Assembly: GCF_030867095.1 (NCBI RefSeq) | Contig: NC_081835.1 | Coordinates: 21,894,501-21,958,500, forward strand | Origin: Alligator mississippiensis | Taxonomy: Eukaryota; Chordata; Crocodylia; Alligatoridae | DNA: 64,000 nucleotides | Direction: 5' to 3' | Shown: positions 1 to 10,085 of the stretch, one piece after another | Numbering within the stretch: position 1 is the stretch's first letter | How the letters are laid out: each line of letters begins with the position of its first letter | Made by a program: the position numbers and the translations under genes | The notes under the pieces: generated by a model | Databases searched by the model: none | What the model was told of the DNA's origin: nothing | The model's input: only the letters and a program-made list of their open reading frames with translations

Positions 1-165
1 GTAGACTCATACCTTAAAGAAGCCGCACCAGACTGTGCGGGCCGGGCCGGAACCCGGGCCCTTTCGTCGCGCTGCACGCGGGCTGTGGCTGGCAGCCCGG
101 GCAGGCCGGGTCGGAGAGGGCGGGCGCCGAGCTAGAATTAGGCACAGACACGTAACGGTTGATTT

Positions 166-185
166 TAAGATTATTTACTTACACC
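166..185 (-). promoter_or_regulatory. Probable polyadenylation region of LTR copy 1
   Basis: On the minus strand the segment reads GTGTAAGTAAATAATCTT and is followed by a CAACCGTTA motif conserved in the other LTR. AGTAAA is a recognised variant poly(A) hexamer. The segment also contains GTAAGT, which could act as a splice donor, so the poly(A) reading is an inference from its place near the R/U5 boundary. Confidence 0.4.
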
Positions 186-246
186 GAGATGGTCACGGTG
201 CAGGCTGGAGACTTGCTTGAGTTGCGGTTACAAAAGAAAACGCAAA

Positions 247-332
247 CAATCACGTGGAGTTTGCTAGGCTCCATGCAGACAGAACACGAACAATCACGTG
301 GAGTTTGCTAGGCTCCACGCAGACAGAACTCC
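247..332 (-). repeat. Two tandem 44-bp hairpin units in the LTR R region
   Basis: Units at 247-290 and 291-332 share the same sequence apart from a few bases. Read on the minus strand each contains GTGGAG, a loop CCTAGCAAA, then CTCCAC, a perfect stem in the second unit. They lie after the TATA box and before the polyadenylation region, so they would be in the transcribed R region. The other LTR copy has three related units with different stem bases. Confidence 0.75.
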
Positions 333-544
333 GGATGTCCAGGACAAGTGCGCATCAAAATAGAAAACTCGTCGATACGTCTTATAGGAAGTTACCGCTC
401 GAAGACGGGAAGAGGTGGGCGGTGGATCAGGCCGCCAAACTCCTCTGAGTAACCACACAGGGCTTCGATGACCCTGCCGCGCACCCAGAGTCCCCACGAG
501 ATGGATGCAGAGTGCTCTTCGGCTTGGGCGGAAACTGCTCAAGC

Positions 545-552
545 CTCTTATA
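545..552 (-). promoter_or_regulatory. TATA box of LTR family 1 copy 1
   Basis: The minus strand reads TATAAGAG just downstream of GCTAGCGATTGGCCTGCTAG, which carries an inverted CCAAT motif. The aligned position in the second LTR (28344-28350) reads TACAAAA. A TATA box here puts the LTR transcription start near 515-520 on the plus coordinates, upstream of the hairpin repeats. Assignment rests on position and conservation between the two copies. Confidence 0.6.
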
Positions 553-842
553 CGGCTAGCAGGCCAATCGCTAGCCGGCACGTGTGAATAATTTAGCACT
601 AGCCAATAGCGGGACATGAATTTGCATGCGAAGAGCGGGAACTCCTTTGCACCGTGCATTTCTGTGTTGCAAAGGAAATGCACCCTGCAAAGACAGCTGC
701 AAAGTGGCGGGAACTCTCTCCTTTGCACGCGGGTTCTCTGTGCAGCAGAACTCCTCCGTGCAATGAAGCTGTAAACCCATGGGGATAATTCTTAGTGCTG
801 AAGCACACACAAAAAATCAGACCTTTGGGTCATGACACAGAC

Positions 843-2545
843 TTCAGTTCTTGACTGAATAAAGATATTCACAAAAACAAATATAGATGGAGTTGCGTCA
901 TACTCTGCAATTTTCCTTCCATAAAAGGCTACTGTAACTGTAAATGTCCTGTTTTTTATCCTTATCTGCTTTTTAACCTGTCCAGCTCTGGGGTGTTGAT
1001 GAAACGTGGACAGTTCAGCCTAACAGACGGAGAAGATGCAAACAGAAAAATGATGGCCTATGGCATGCAAATGTAATTGTTTCTCTGCTCTTCCATGTAA
1101 ATCTCTGCTTTTGTCAAATTTTACAAGCAAAGCTCTTTAGCTGTAACTTGCCTTTTAATCCAGTTTGGTTTTGGACTTGAATTTATCTCAAAATAATTTT
1201 AATGAGAAGAGCTCAGCCAATGCTACTTCCTGCACATAACCATTTTTATCTGTGCTTTAGAATTTGCAAAGATGAAAATTCATTTAAGAAATAAGCCTTA
1301 TCAAACTGTCTAAGGAATGGTATTTCTTTATAAGTAATAATTGTTTTGCAGAAAATGATAAAATTAGCCTGAATCTTTTCTTCAATCTCGGAGTGCTTAA
1401 AGGCCACTTCCTTCAGTGCTGCTGAAGGAAAAGGATTTGTGTACTGTTTTGTTTTGACCTTGAAAGTTATGTTTGTATGGCTTTATGTGTGTGTTGATTC
1501 AGAAAGCTCGTGCTGTTGAATTAGATAAGCTTGACTAGAAACATATTGGGACACTAGTAATTCAGGATATTACTTTTGAACAGGCAAAGGAGCTTTTATT
1601 AAAGAAAGGCGATAGAAGTGTTGTGCCATAGCTTTCAAAATGTTGTTCTTGGCTTCAAAGAGAAATACATTTATCTGGCTGGCTACAAGATGAGACTGAA
1701 CTTACGATGACAAGTGTGACGACAAATCATCATGCTGGTTGCTCTGGCTCAAGCCAGACACTTAACTCTTTCTTCTGCAGAGATTCTTGTACTACTGGGA
1801 TGCATAGCATACAGCTAATATCACATTTTTATGTTCCAGGACAACAGAAGTCTGCAAGCAATTATTCCAGTACCCGCAGGGAATTCCTTCATACCTGTGC
1901 AGTTTTGCAGGTGATCCAAAATCAGCAGAGCTTCTGGAAGGATTTTCTCTTCCAGCATTTTCTATAGTATTGCATTTATTTAATCCTCAAGATTTTTACA
2001 GAATTGTGCTTATTCTGGTATCCGATGCATACATCACATAATCATTATAGTGAACGTGGGTCAAATTCTTATACCCCTTACTCTGGAATAAGCCCATCAA
2101 ATGAATGGATCTAGCAGAAGAATATAAGGTTCTACTCAAGAGGATAAGAGTTGCAGAAGTAGCAGAGGTGTTTCTGACCCTGCTTCTAATAAGCATATAA
2201 AAAAAGAATCTGTCTGAAATCTCACATGCATGTGTTCACTGTCTGATCTCAGGCTAGCAAACTGGACTTAAGCAAAGATGGTGGTTTTCCCTCTTAGAAA
2301 CTGTGGTAGCTTATTTACAAACGTACACACTTGCTTTCCTTACAATCCTACAATGAGAATTAACACAGAGGTGTATATTTGCCATCCTGGAGCCCCTTAC
2401 CTTTTAAGATTAAACTTAAATTTTACATTCCATGTTGAATAAGGGCAATAAGGGGCTATACCATCCTAGGAGCAAACTGGAGAGTAAATGGCTACGGAGA
2501 CGCAATGTATTCATTGCTTTCCTCTGGGGAGTAATTCCTTTTTTA
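843..2545. other. Unannotated spacer
   Basis: About 1.7 kb of AT-rich DNA with no open frame that looks coding, no terminal repeats and no recognised transposon. Short frames at 1707-1967 and 1996-2196 have no domain-like composition. A small hairpin lies at about 1408-1430. Confidence 0.6.
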
Positions 2546-2553
2546 GTAACTAA

Positions 2554-3225
2554 TTGCCAAATACTAAACTAAGCCCGCTGGAGGACGGGGGGACTACCAC
2601 CACTGCTGGCCCGCTGAGCAATCCTTGCAAAGCCAGTGGGTCAAGGCACTTAAGGGAGCCCACCCCTGCCCCAGCCCTGGTAAAATCTGTGGGCAAGGAA
2701 GGAGCCCCCCAGGGGACACTTGCCTGCCTGTACACAAATGTGAGGAGCTTGGGGAATAAGCAGGAGGAGCTCATCCTCCTGCTCAGTGCAAATAATTATG
2801 ATGTCATAGCGATAATGGAGAGCTGGTGGGACTCCACCCATGACTGGACCACAGGTATAGATGGCTATACCCTGTACAGGAGGGATCGTGTAGAGAAAAG
2901 GGGCGGGGCTGTAGTTCTCTATGTTAAGGAAAGCTACGCGTCCCTGCAAGCCGATATTGGCGACCAGGGTGGACGGCTGGAGACCCTCTGGGTTAAAATC
3001 TTCCTCTCATGCGTGGATGACCTCTACCTGACTCAAGAAGTCTATGGGCCAATGAGAGGCAAAGCACTGCTCGACCTGGTACTGGCTACTGGGGATGACC
3101 TAGTCAGCGACCTAGTGATGGATGGGAAGCTGGGTGACAGCAACCATGAGCTGATCACCTTCACCATCCAACGAAAAGCTGGCAAGTCAGTCAGCAACAC
3201 AGAAGTCCTTGAAAGCCGACTTTGA
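2554..3225 (+). pseudogene. CR1-A ORF2 endonuclease domain remnant
   Basis: The frame encodes the N-terminal APE-like endonuclease of CR1 ORF2, seen from LYTNVRSLGNKQEEL near residue 60 and the segment AIMESWWDS. In the intact family a metal-binding GDFNHP-type motif follows the central strands. Here the protein jumps from LWVKIF straight to CVDDLYLTQ, so about 70 residues carrying that motif are missing without breaking the frame. The end of the domain (LLDLVLATGDDLVSDL, then DSNHELITFTI) is present. The frame stops at 3225 and the following domain continues in frame +2, which implies an indel near 3210-3225. The copy cannot cut DNA. Family facts come from general knowledge of CR1; the deletion is read directly. 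Confidence 0.88.
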
Positions 3226-5281
3226 CAAGCTCAGGAGGCTTGTCAGTGAGGCCCTAAGGGACCATGACCCCAGGGAGAGGGGAGTTCAAGAAGAGTGGTT
3301 GTTCCTCAAGGGAGTGATCCTCAATGCACAAGCTAAGTCTATTCCATCTTGGAGGAAAGGCAGCAAGAGGGCACAGCATCCCCCCTGGCTCTCCAGGGAC
3401 CTAGCAGACCTCCTGAGGCTAAAAAGAAAGGCCTACAAAGGATGGAGGATGGGAGTCCCCTCCAAGGAGGATTATTCTGCACTGATCCGGTCCTGCAGGG
3501 AGCACATCAGGAAAGTCAAGGCTGCAACTGAACTCCAACTAGCATCGAGCATCAAGGACAATAAAAAGTCCTTTTTCAGATATGTGGGGAGCCGGAGGAA
3601 AAGCAGGGGCAACATTGGACCCCTGCTGAACCAGATGGGGCAACTGACAACTGACGCCCAGGAAAAAGTCTACCTATTAAATGGGTACTTTGCGTTGGTC
3701 TTTCATCAATCCCATGGGACGCCCATGCCCGCTACAGGACAGGGAAGTCCGGGTGACGGTGATCCCTTGCCCTCCATTAATGCTGACCTCATGAAGGAAC
3801 ATCTTGAGAAGCTGGATACCTTCAAGTCAGCCGGCCTTGACAACCTACACCCCAGGGTATTCAAGGAGCTGGCGAGCATCATAGCCCAGCCTCTAGCGCG
3901 GATCTTTGAAAACTCTTGGCGCTCTGGTGTAGTGCCCGAAGACTGGAAGAAGGCCAACGTGGTGCCTATCTTCAAGAAAGGGAGGAAAGTGGATCCGGCT
4001 AACTATAGGCCCATCAGCCTGACTTCTATCCCGGGGAAGATCTTAGAAAAGTTTATTAAAGAGGCCATCCTTAATGGACTGGCCAACACCAACATCTTAA
4101 GGGATAGGCAGCATGGGTTTGTTGCGGGTAGGTCTTGCTTGACCAATCTCATTTCCTTCTACGACCAGGTGACCTATCACCTGGACAAGGGAGAAGAGAT
4201 TGATGTCATATATCTTGACTTCAAAAAAGCCTTTGATCTGGTATCCCATGATCACCTCTTGGTGAAACTGGCCAATTGTTGCCTTGGGTCCACCACGATC
4301 CACTGGCTGGAAAATTGGCTCCGTGGTCGGACCCAGAGGTAGTAATTGATGGAAGTCACTCATCATGGTGTCCTGTGACCAGTGGGGGTCCCCCAAGGCT
4401 CTGTCCTTGGACCCATACTGTTCAACATCTTCATTAATGATGTGGACACTGGAGTCAGAAGCAGACTGGCCAAGTTTGCCAATGACACCAAACTTTGGGG
4501 CAAAGCATCCACACCAGAAGACAGGCGGGTGATCCAGGCTGACCTGGACAGTCTCAGCAAGTGGGCGGACAAGAGTCTGATGGTGTTCAACGCCAATAAA
4601 TGCAAGGTTCTCCACCTTGGGAAGAAAAACCCACAGCATCCCTATAGGCTCGGCAGTGCTATGTTGGCTAGCACTATGGAAGAAAGAGACTTGGGGGTCA
4701 TCATTGACCACAAGATGAACATGAGCCTACAATGCGATGCTGCATCTAGTAAAGCAACCAAAACACTGGCTTGCATCCATAGATGCTTCTCAAGCAAATC
4801 CTGGGACGTCATTCTCCCCTTGTACTCGGCCTTGGTGAGGCCACAGCTAGAGTACTGCATCCAGTTTTGGGCTCCACAATTCAAAAAGGATGTGGAGAAG
4901 CTTGAGAGAGTCCAGAGAAGAGCCACGCGCATGATCAGAGGTCAGGGAAGCAGACCCTACAATGACAGGCTGAGAGCCCTGGGGCTCTTTAGCCTGGAAA
5001 AGCGCAGGCTCAGGGGTGATCTGATGGCCACCTATAAGTTTATCAGGGGTGACCACCAATATCTGGGGGAACGTTTGTTCACCAGAGCGCCCCAAGGGAT
5101 GACGACTGGGTCGAACGGTCATAAACTACTACAAGACTGTTTCAGGCTGGACACAAGGAAGAATTTCTTTACTGTCCGAGCCCCCAAGATCTGGAACAGC
5201 CTGCCACCGGAGGTGGTTCAAGCACCTACATTGAATACCTTCAAAAGCAAACTGGATGCTCATCTTGCTGGGATCCTATGA
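3209..5281 (+). pseudogene. CR1-A ORF2 reverse transcriptase and C-terminal domain, disrupted
   Basis: The linker (KADFDKLRRLVSEAL) leads into reverse transcriptase motifs: VPEDWKKANVVPIFKKG, PANYRPISLTSIPGKILEKF, HGFVAGRSCLTNL, motif A YLDFKKAFD, and motif B GVPQGSVLGPILFN. The frame is lost between 4339 and about 4385: a one-base deletion makes TAG and TAA at 4340-4345, and a one-base insertion in the G run near 4384 restores frame +2. Motif C reads FANDTKLWG, so the first aspartate of the usual FADD is asparagine (codon 4481-4483). The rest runs to a stop after HLAGIL. Catalysis would be abolished by this change alone. Confidence 0.93.
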
Positions 5282-5375
5282 CCCCAGCTGACTTCCTGCC
5301 CATTGGGCAGGGGGCTGGACTTGATGATCTTCCGAGGTCCCTTCCAGCCCTAATGTCTATGAAATCTATGAAATG

Positions 5376-5804
5376 CCTTCTTCCATGAGAAAATTAGTTT
5401 GGAGGTATAGAAAGTAGGAAGAGCCCTGGCCATAAGAGACAGAAGCCCTTTCATCTCCTGCCTGTCTGCAGCTACTTGCTCACAAGAGATGACACTGGAG
5501 AAATAGCTCAACCCCATGAATAGTCATTTACCTGAACAGATTAAATAAAGCAGAGTGCTAAGTAGAAGAGGAGGGTTTATTTTCTCTTGCCCAACTACAG
5601 GTATCCAGCCTTTCTTAGTTTCTTAGAATTTCTCCATGTATGTTTTTTAAAGAATTTTTTTTTGCAGAAATTTAGTTTTTCTAATAAAAGGTTAGACCTC
5701 TACCACAAGTTTTGATTGCTTTTGCCTCTACATCAATTCAGCTACAACCCAAATACCTGATTCCATGTATGTTTGACATTTGAGAAAATTTTAAGTTGCA
5801 TATA
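5376..5804. other. Unannotated spacer
   Basis: About 430 bases of AT-rich DNA between the CR1-A tail and a hAT insertion. I see no gene or recognised repeat. Confidence 0.6.
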
Positions 5805-5812
5805 ATTTATAC

Positions 5813-6120
5813 TAGGGGTCTGAAACTCATCCGGCCTTGTGGGATGAATGAGGGTCACCGGGTTGTTCTGCTTCAATTTGTTCAGGGCTAATCCGGTGCA
5901 GTGTGTGCACAGACTGCCCCCCCCCCCCCCCCAAATGCATGTAGTGCCAGATCCAGTCCACGTGCCACCTGCAGTGTAAGCCCTGGAGCACGACTGGTGC
6001 ATGCTGCATGCAGATTGGATCTGGCATTGCAGATGCTGCACATGGCACAGGGGGTCAGTTTTAGATCATATGGCTCTAAGAGCTGGATCTGGCCTGTGTG
6101 CTGTATGTTTGACATCCCTG
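5813..6120 (+). mobile_element. Non-autonomous hAT element (family a)
   Basis: The 308-bp element starts TAGGGGTCTGAAACTCATCC and ends in the inverted equivalent GTTTGACATCCCTG. It is flanked by an 8-bp duplication with one mismatch, ATTTATAC (5805-5812) and ATTTATAT (6121-6128). Eight-bp duplications and CAGGG-type ends are the hAT signature. The interior has GGATCTGG motifs shared with the element at 26480-26803 and a C16 run at about 5919-5934. No transposase frame is present. Confidence 0.88.
5919..5934. repeat. Poly-C tract inside a hAT element
   Basis: A run of about 16 C bases. It breaks short frames on both strands and is a likely sequencing or assembly length error site. Confidence 0.9.
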
Positions 6121-6128
6121 ATTTATAT

Positions 6129-6576
6129 TACGTACAGAATAACTGATCTCTTGGCTTCTCCAGTTTACCAGATGTTCTCACCAGTAGTGGAGTCTAATAA
6201 CACAAAATAGGAGAAGAAATTTGATTAGTTGGCAAATTCTAGAATATAGAACATTTAGGAAGAGCAAAGTGTACCTTTTAATTCTAATGAATGGCATTCG
6301 TCTTCTGAAGTAAAGTGATAACATTGTACAGAGTGAGGGGGGGGAGCCTACAATCCCTTACCTCCCTGAAAATGGTGAAAAACATCTTGTAGTAGTTATT
6401 TATATGCTTTGGGTGCAGGCTGAGGACAGAATATATAATTTCCATAGCAACCTTTTACACTCATCTACAAAATCCATCATCTTCAAAATGCTGAAAGTGC
6501 TGAGATTTTTTTTCCTGCAGAACTGATGCCAGATATGCAGTAACTAAAAGAACATTTGCATACTATATGTATACCA
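6129..6576. other. Unannotated spacer
   Basis: About 450 bases between two hAT insertions. There is a short G run near 6339-6347 and no recognisable gene or repeat. Confidence 0.55.
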
Positions 6577-6584
6577 ATCTATTC

Positions 6585-6901
6585 CAGGGGTTGTCAACTG
6601 GGGATACGTGTACCCCCAGGGGTACTTGGGAAGGCCCTAGGGGGTATGCACAGGTGAGCGGGGACAGAGTACCACCACCCACCACCCTGCGCTGCCGTCT
6701 CCCAGGAGCGGGGCAAGGGCAGCAGCATCCCTCTGCAGGCTGCATAGGCACCACACAGTGGGTCGGATGCAGGGGGGAAGGGGGAAACTTGCCACTGCCA
6801 TCCACCACCCCGTGCTGCTGCTCCACGTTCAGCTGCGCCCCCCCCTCACTTCATGTCCAGCTGCCAGACTTACACTTATTAAAAAAGGTTGAGAACCCCT
6901 G
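6585..6901 (+). mobile_element. Non-autonomous hAT element (family b)
   Basis: The 317-bp element starts CAGGGGTTGTCAACTGGGG and ends GGTTGAGAACCCCTG. It is flanked by ATCTATTC (6577-6584) and ATTTATTC (6902-6909), an 8-bp duplication with one mismatch. The interior is GC-rich with simple C and CCACC tracts and has no transposase. The short frames on both strands (6563-6902) are incidental. The 110-bp element at 42370-42479 has the same ends. Confidence 0.9.
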
Positions 6902-6974
6902 ATTTATTCCATTTCTTAATTGGTGTGAGTTGTAACAAACTGCCATTATAATGGCACTATACACTTAAACATAG

Positions 6975-7615
6975 CCGAGATGAACGTGAGCTGGCAGTGT
7001 AACGAAGCCACCAACAAGCCAATCACACCTTGTCGTGCATTACCAACAAACAAGGGAGGTGATGCTCCCCATCTATGTGGCATTGGTCAGGCCACAGTTG
7101 GAGTACTGTGTCCAGTTTTGGGTGTCACACTTCAAGAGGGATGTGGAGAATCTGGAGAGGGTTCAGAGGAGGGCCACTCGCATTATTAGTGGCCTCTTTG
7201 AAAGACCCTATGAGGTGAAGCTGAGGGATCTGGATCTCTTCAGCCTTCACAAGAGACATCTGAAGGGAGACCTTGTAGCTGCCTATAATTTTATCGAGGG
7301 AGGACAACAGGGAATTGGAGATGCTTTATTTACCAGAGCACCCCTAGGAATAATTAGGAATAATGGGTGCAAACTAGTGGTAGGAGATTCAAGATGGACA
7401 TTAGGAAGATTTTTTTTACAGTAAGGGTGGCCAGAATCTGGAATGGGCTTCCAGGAGAGGTGGTACTATCACCTAGCTTGGAGGTCTTCAAGAGGAGGCT
7501 TGATAAACACCTGGCTGGGGTCATCTGACCTTGGTCCTCTTTCCTACCAGGGGCAGGGGGTCGGACACGATGATCCTTTGTGGTCCCTTCCGACTCTACA
7601 ATCTATGAATCTATA
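6975..7615 (+). mobile_element. CR1 LINE 3' fragment (CR1-B)
   Basis: A strongly 5'-truncated CR1 copy covering the last part of ORF2 and the 3' UTR. It ends with the CR1 GGACACGATGATCCTTTG motif and an ATCTATGAATCTATAG terminal repeat. The sequence is clearly diverged from CR1-A but collinear with its last 640 bases. Confidence 0.93.
7035..7527 (+). pseudogene. CR1-B ORF2 C-terminal remnant
   Basis: The frame from 7035 encodes LPIYVALVRPQLEYCVQFW, then ENLERVQRRATRII and the FTRAPLGI region, all typical of the segment after the CR1 reverse transcriptase. A frameshift near 7412-7424 ends that frame. The continuation (RIWNGLPGEVV to KHLAGVI) lies in another frame and stops at about 7527. All catalytic motifs are missing because of the truncation. 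Confidence 0.88.
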
Positions 7616-7909
7616 GCCATGTTGCAGGAAACAGGGGGACAAGCATTTTATATTTCTCTGTTGCTGAAACTTGTGCCAACGAGTGTCAAAAGATGACAGA
7701 TTGGTCCTATACATAAACTGAATTCATCTCTGAATGTTTTCCTCTCTATAACACTGACACCTTTTAAATAACACATTATTAAATTGAAATTATGTTCTGA
7801 GTGATATCTTAGGGCAATATATCACCAGAGAAAAACATACACGGGCATAATATTCCAAAAATACCTTTCTCTACCCCTTATATTCCTAATTTCTACCAGT
7901 ATTTACTAT

Positions 7910-8273
7910 TTCACAGATTGCCTCTTTTCTACCTTGGAGAACTCATCACTACAGCAGAGTTTCCTTTGCTTACCTTTTGCATTCCTTTACCCATTATTTT
8001 CCCCCTCATTTTGGTACCCCCTTCTCTATCCATTGTTTTCCTAACTTCCACCAATTTACATTCTCACTGACATCCTGTCACACTTTTAGCTTCTTTCATT
8101 CCTTGGAGATCTCAGAACAACAGCAGCCTCCCTATGGCTGAAGGGTATTTGTGCCCGAAAGCTTGCAAAGAACGCCCCCCCCCCCCCCACTACTCAGTTG
8201 GTTTAATAAAAGATATCACATCTACCCAAAGAACCTTGCCTGCCTATGTCCTTAGACCAACACAGCTACAACC
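7910..8273 (+). mobile_element. Penelope-like (tentative) interspersed repeat, plus copy
   Basis: In its own direction the repeat holds TTACATTCTCACTGACATCC, a CATTCCTTGGAG block, the core GGCTGAAGGG...GCCCGAAAGCTTGC, a C run, GGTTTAATAAAAGATATCAC with an AATAAA signal, and a tail TTAGACCAACACAGCTACAA. The same order occurs on the minus strand at 58878-59262. This copy has lost three bases inside the CTGAAGAAGGG core. No reverse transcriptase is present. The Penelope-like assignment rests on the related 816-bp insertion at 35410-36225 and is not proven. Confidence 0.7.
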
Positions 8274-8279
8274 AAAAAG

Positions 8280-9850
8280 CCTTTCTCAGGGAATGAAAGA
8301 TTCCGGATCCCAATCAAAATAATTATAGAACAAATATTGCCTTTAAAATTTGGCAAACATACTGTTAGGTTATATGGAATTAGCTATTCCCTGACCAAAT
8401 GCAATATCAGAGAAGAGGCCTCCAGCTTTGACTAAGAATCTTTATCAGCTAGCTTGTTCAGCCCAAATTAATAATGACACTACTATTTGCAGAATTCTTG
8501 GCATATGGAGAATGAACTTGTTGGTTTTAGTCTGCTCCTTAGTGGGTAGTTATTCACATAACAACAAGCATTTTTGGCTGCGTGATGTATCCTTTTAGCC
8601 CCGCATGGAAGTAGGAGGGTTGAACTACAACTGAAGCCCAGATCAAAGGCTCTTTAAAATCTTGGGGGCCCATCACTTCTGGCTTCATGCCTTGGGATTA
8701 TAAAACCAGGAAAGGTGAGTCATTTCAGCTTGATAACCTGAAGCCCCAGGACTAAATCCCAGAGGACTGAGGCAGGCAGTACCGTAGGGAGCTGTGTGCT
8801 GCGGGAGGAATGAGGCCTCAACTGATGTTCAGGGTAGTTCCAGGCTCTGTAATACAACTTCCTGTTTCAACCCCTTGTGGTGTAAGAGGCAATATTTATA
8901 CTTTTACCTAGATGAGTTTGGTATTTGTACTAGAGAAGAGGGTACCAGCATTTGTGCAGCTTAGAATATATTGCTGAGCGTAGCAGAGAGGACTGACTGT
9001 TGGTTGGCACAATAGAGAAAACTTGTTTTGAACCCATTAGAGGGTTGTCTGGCCTGTTGGCTTCTGCAAGGGGGCTTTGTTCCTTGAGGAGCTCTTCAGC
9101 CAGTCCTCCCAAATAAAACAGTCTTTAAGCAACAGACAAGCAAACAAATAAAGAAAACTTTCTGCCATGTCCTAGGCACTAGGGGGGGAGTCCTTTGGCT
9201 CTGACCCTAGCACTGCAGCCTGGCCCCTCATTGGTAGTAAGCTTATTTTGCTCACAGCTTGCCTCCTGCTTGCAAACCTTCATTTGCTTCCTTTCTGCTC
9301 TCTCACATGCAGTTTTAAGCTCTCAATGAGACACTCCCTCCTTATCCAAATGCCTGCTGCTGGGCTCTCTCAACAAGCCTGACTGTTCTCTCTTAAAGGG
9401 ACATACCACCCTGTTACAGAGCCCTAGCACAGAGGCCAAAGATTGAAAGTTTTTCATCCTTACATATACAGTGGAAAGCTGAAACACAGCATGGAGTATG
9501 AGTAGAGAGTCTTGTACTGTATGGACTGGGAGAGGGTGCATCAAGATTATAGCAAAATATGATAGCATGCACAGGTGTAACAGCTAGGCTCTCCACCCTG
9601 GGTAGCAGTGGTGGCAGGAGACAGATTGGCTGCAGTGTTTGTGGCAGCTGGGTCAGGAGCAGTGGTGGCTGGCATTCTTGTGCCCCCTCTAATTGGGTGC
9701 CTCGGGCTGGTGTCCTGGTCACTTACCATTCATTATGCTACTGATCATATGACTGTTCAACTTTGCTGAATACTACTGGGATTTCTGGGTTTTTTTTTCT
9801 TTAGAATCACTGCCAGGTAAGCCAGCAGCATGAGTCTAGTCCTAAAAGAA
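8280..9850. other. Unannotated stretch with a weak LTR-like segment
   Basis: No gene is visible. On the minus strand, 9418 down to about 8590 starts TGTAACAGGGTGGTATGTCC and has CCTTTAAGAG, a TATA-like GTATAAATATT, and internal features like an LTR. I could not find the other end or a target duplication, so I do not call it one. Short frames at 9323-9744 lie in GC-rich simple sequence. Confidence 0.35.
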
Positions 9851-9854
9851 ATGA

Positions 9855-10085
9855 AGTTGTCCCAGTTGTTAGAGTGCTAACCAAAACTTGAGATGGCCAG
9901 GTAAAATTCTCCAGTCTGCTCCAAACTTCCTGTACAACCTTGATCAAGTCACTTAGTCTCCCTCTATCTCAGTTTTCCATTTGTAAACTAGAGAGTAGTA
10001 CTGTCATAACACATGGAGATTTTGTGAGGTGCAGAACATGTTCAAAATTGCTGCTGGCTCTCACAAAATGCTGTACATCCATTCT
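9855..10085 (+). mobile_element. MIR SINE, ancient
   Basis: A tRNA-like head (GTTAGAGTGCTAACC) is followed by the MIR core with ACCTTGATCAAGTCACTTAG and CTCAGTTTTCCATTTGTAAA, then a GTGAGG-containing tail. Composition and order match the mammalian-wide interspersed repeat, which is old enough to be shared across amniotes. It is heavily mutated and has no activity. Confidence 0.75.

Larger units (their letters stand above)
34..837 (-). mobile_element. Solo LTR of an endogenous retrovirus-like element (LTR family 1, copy 1)
   Basis: On the minus strand the sequence begins TGTCATGACCCAAAGG and ends GGCCCGCACA, so it has TG...CA termini. It is flanked by the perfect 5-bp duplication CAGAC (29-33 and 838-842). 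It matches a second copy at 28045-29014 over nearly its whole length. Minus-strand order is U3 with CCAAT motifs (opposite 563-567 and 604-608), a TATA box, two tandem hairpin units, a conserved AAGTAAATAATC-type polyadenylation region, then a GC-rich U5-like end. There is no internal proviral region, so it is a solo LTR left by recombination. The 5-bp duplication fits several retroviral and Ty3-like groups, so the class is not assigned. The 144-codon minus frame at 294-728 is just LTR sequence. Confidence 0.88.
2550..5375 (+). mobile_element. CR1 LINE, 5'-truncated (CR1-A)
   Basis: A 2.8-kb CR1 non-LTR retrotransposon holding most of ORF2 and the 3' end. The order is an endonuclease remnant, reverse transcriptase, the C-terminal region ending HLAGIL, then a short 3' UTR with the CR1 GGACTTGATGATCTTCC motif and a terminal TCTATGAAA-type direct repeat. 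ORF1 and the 5' UTR are absent, as expected from truncated target-primed insertion. The coding frame is broken by several indels and one catalytic residue is changed, so the copy cannot move on its own. The exact 5' junction is uncertain by about 20 bases. Confidence 0.95.

Noticed and set aside
294..728. 144-codon minus-strand open frame
   Set aside because: It lies wholly within the solo LTR and crosses its promoter; no viral protein pattern is visible.
5919..5934. Homopolymer runs considered as part of a regular array
   Set aside because: Single poly-C runs without spaced repeats; there is no CRISPR-like structure in the window, as expected of animal DNA.
8590..9418. Minus-strand LTR starting TGTAACAGGG
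   Set aside because: One plausible end and a TATA-like box only; no second end, no target duplication and no second copy in the window.
9861..9885. Possible tRNA gene from A-box-like sequence
   Set aside because: No cloverleaf or B box partner of a real tRNA; it is the head of a MIR.
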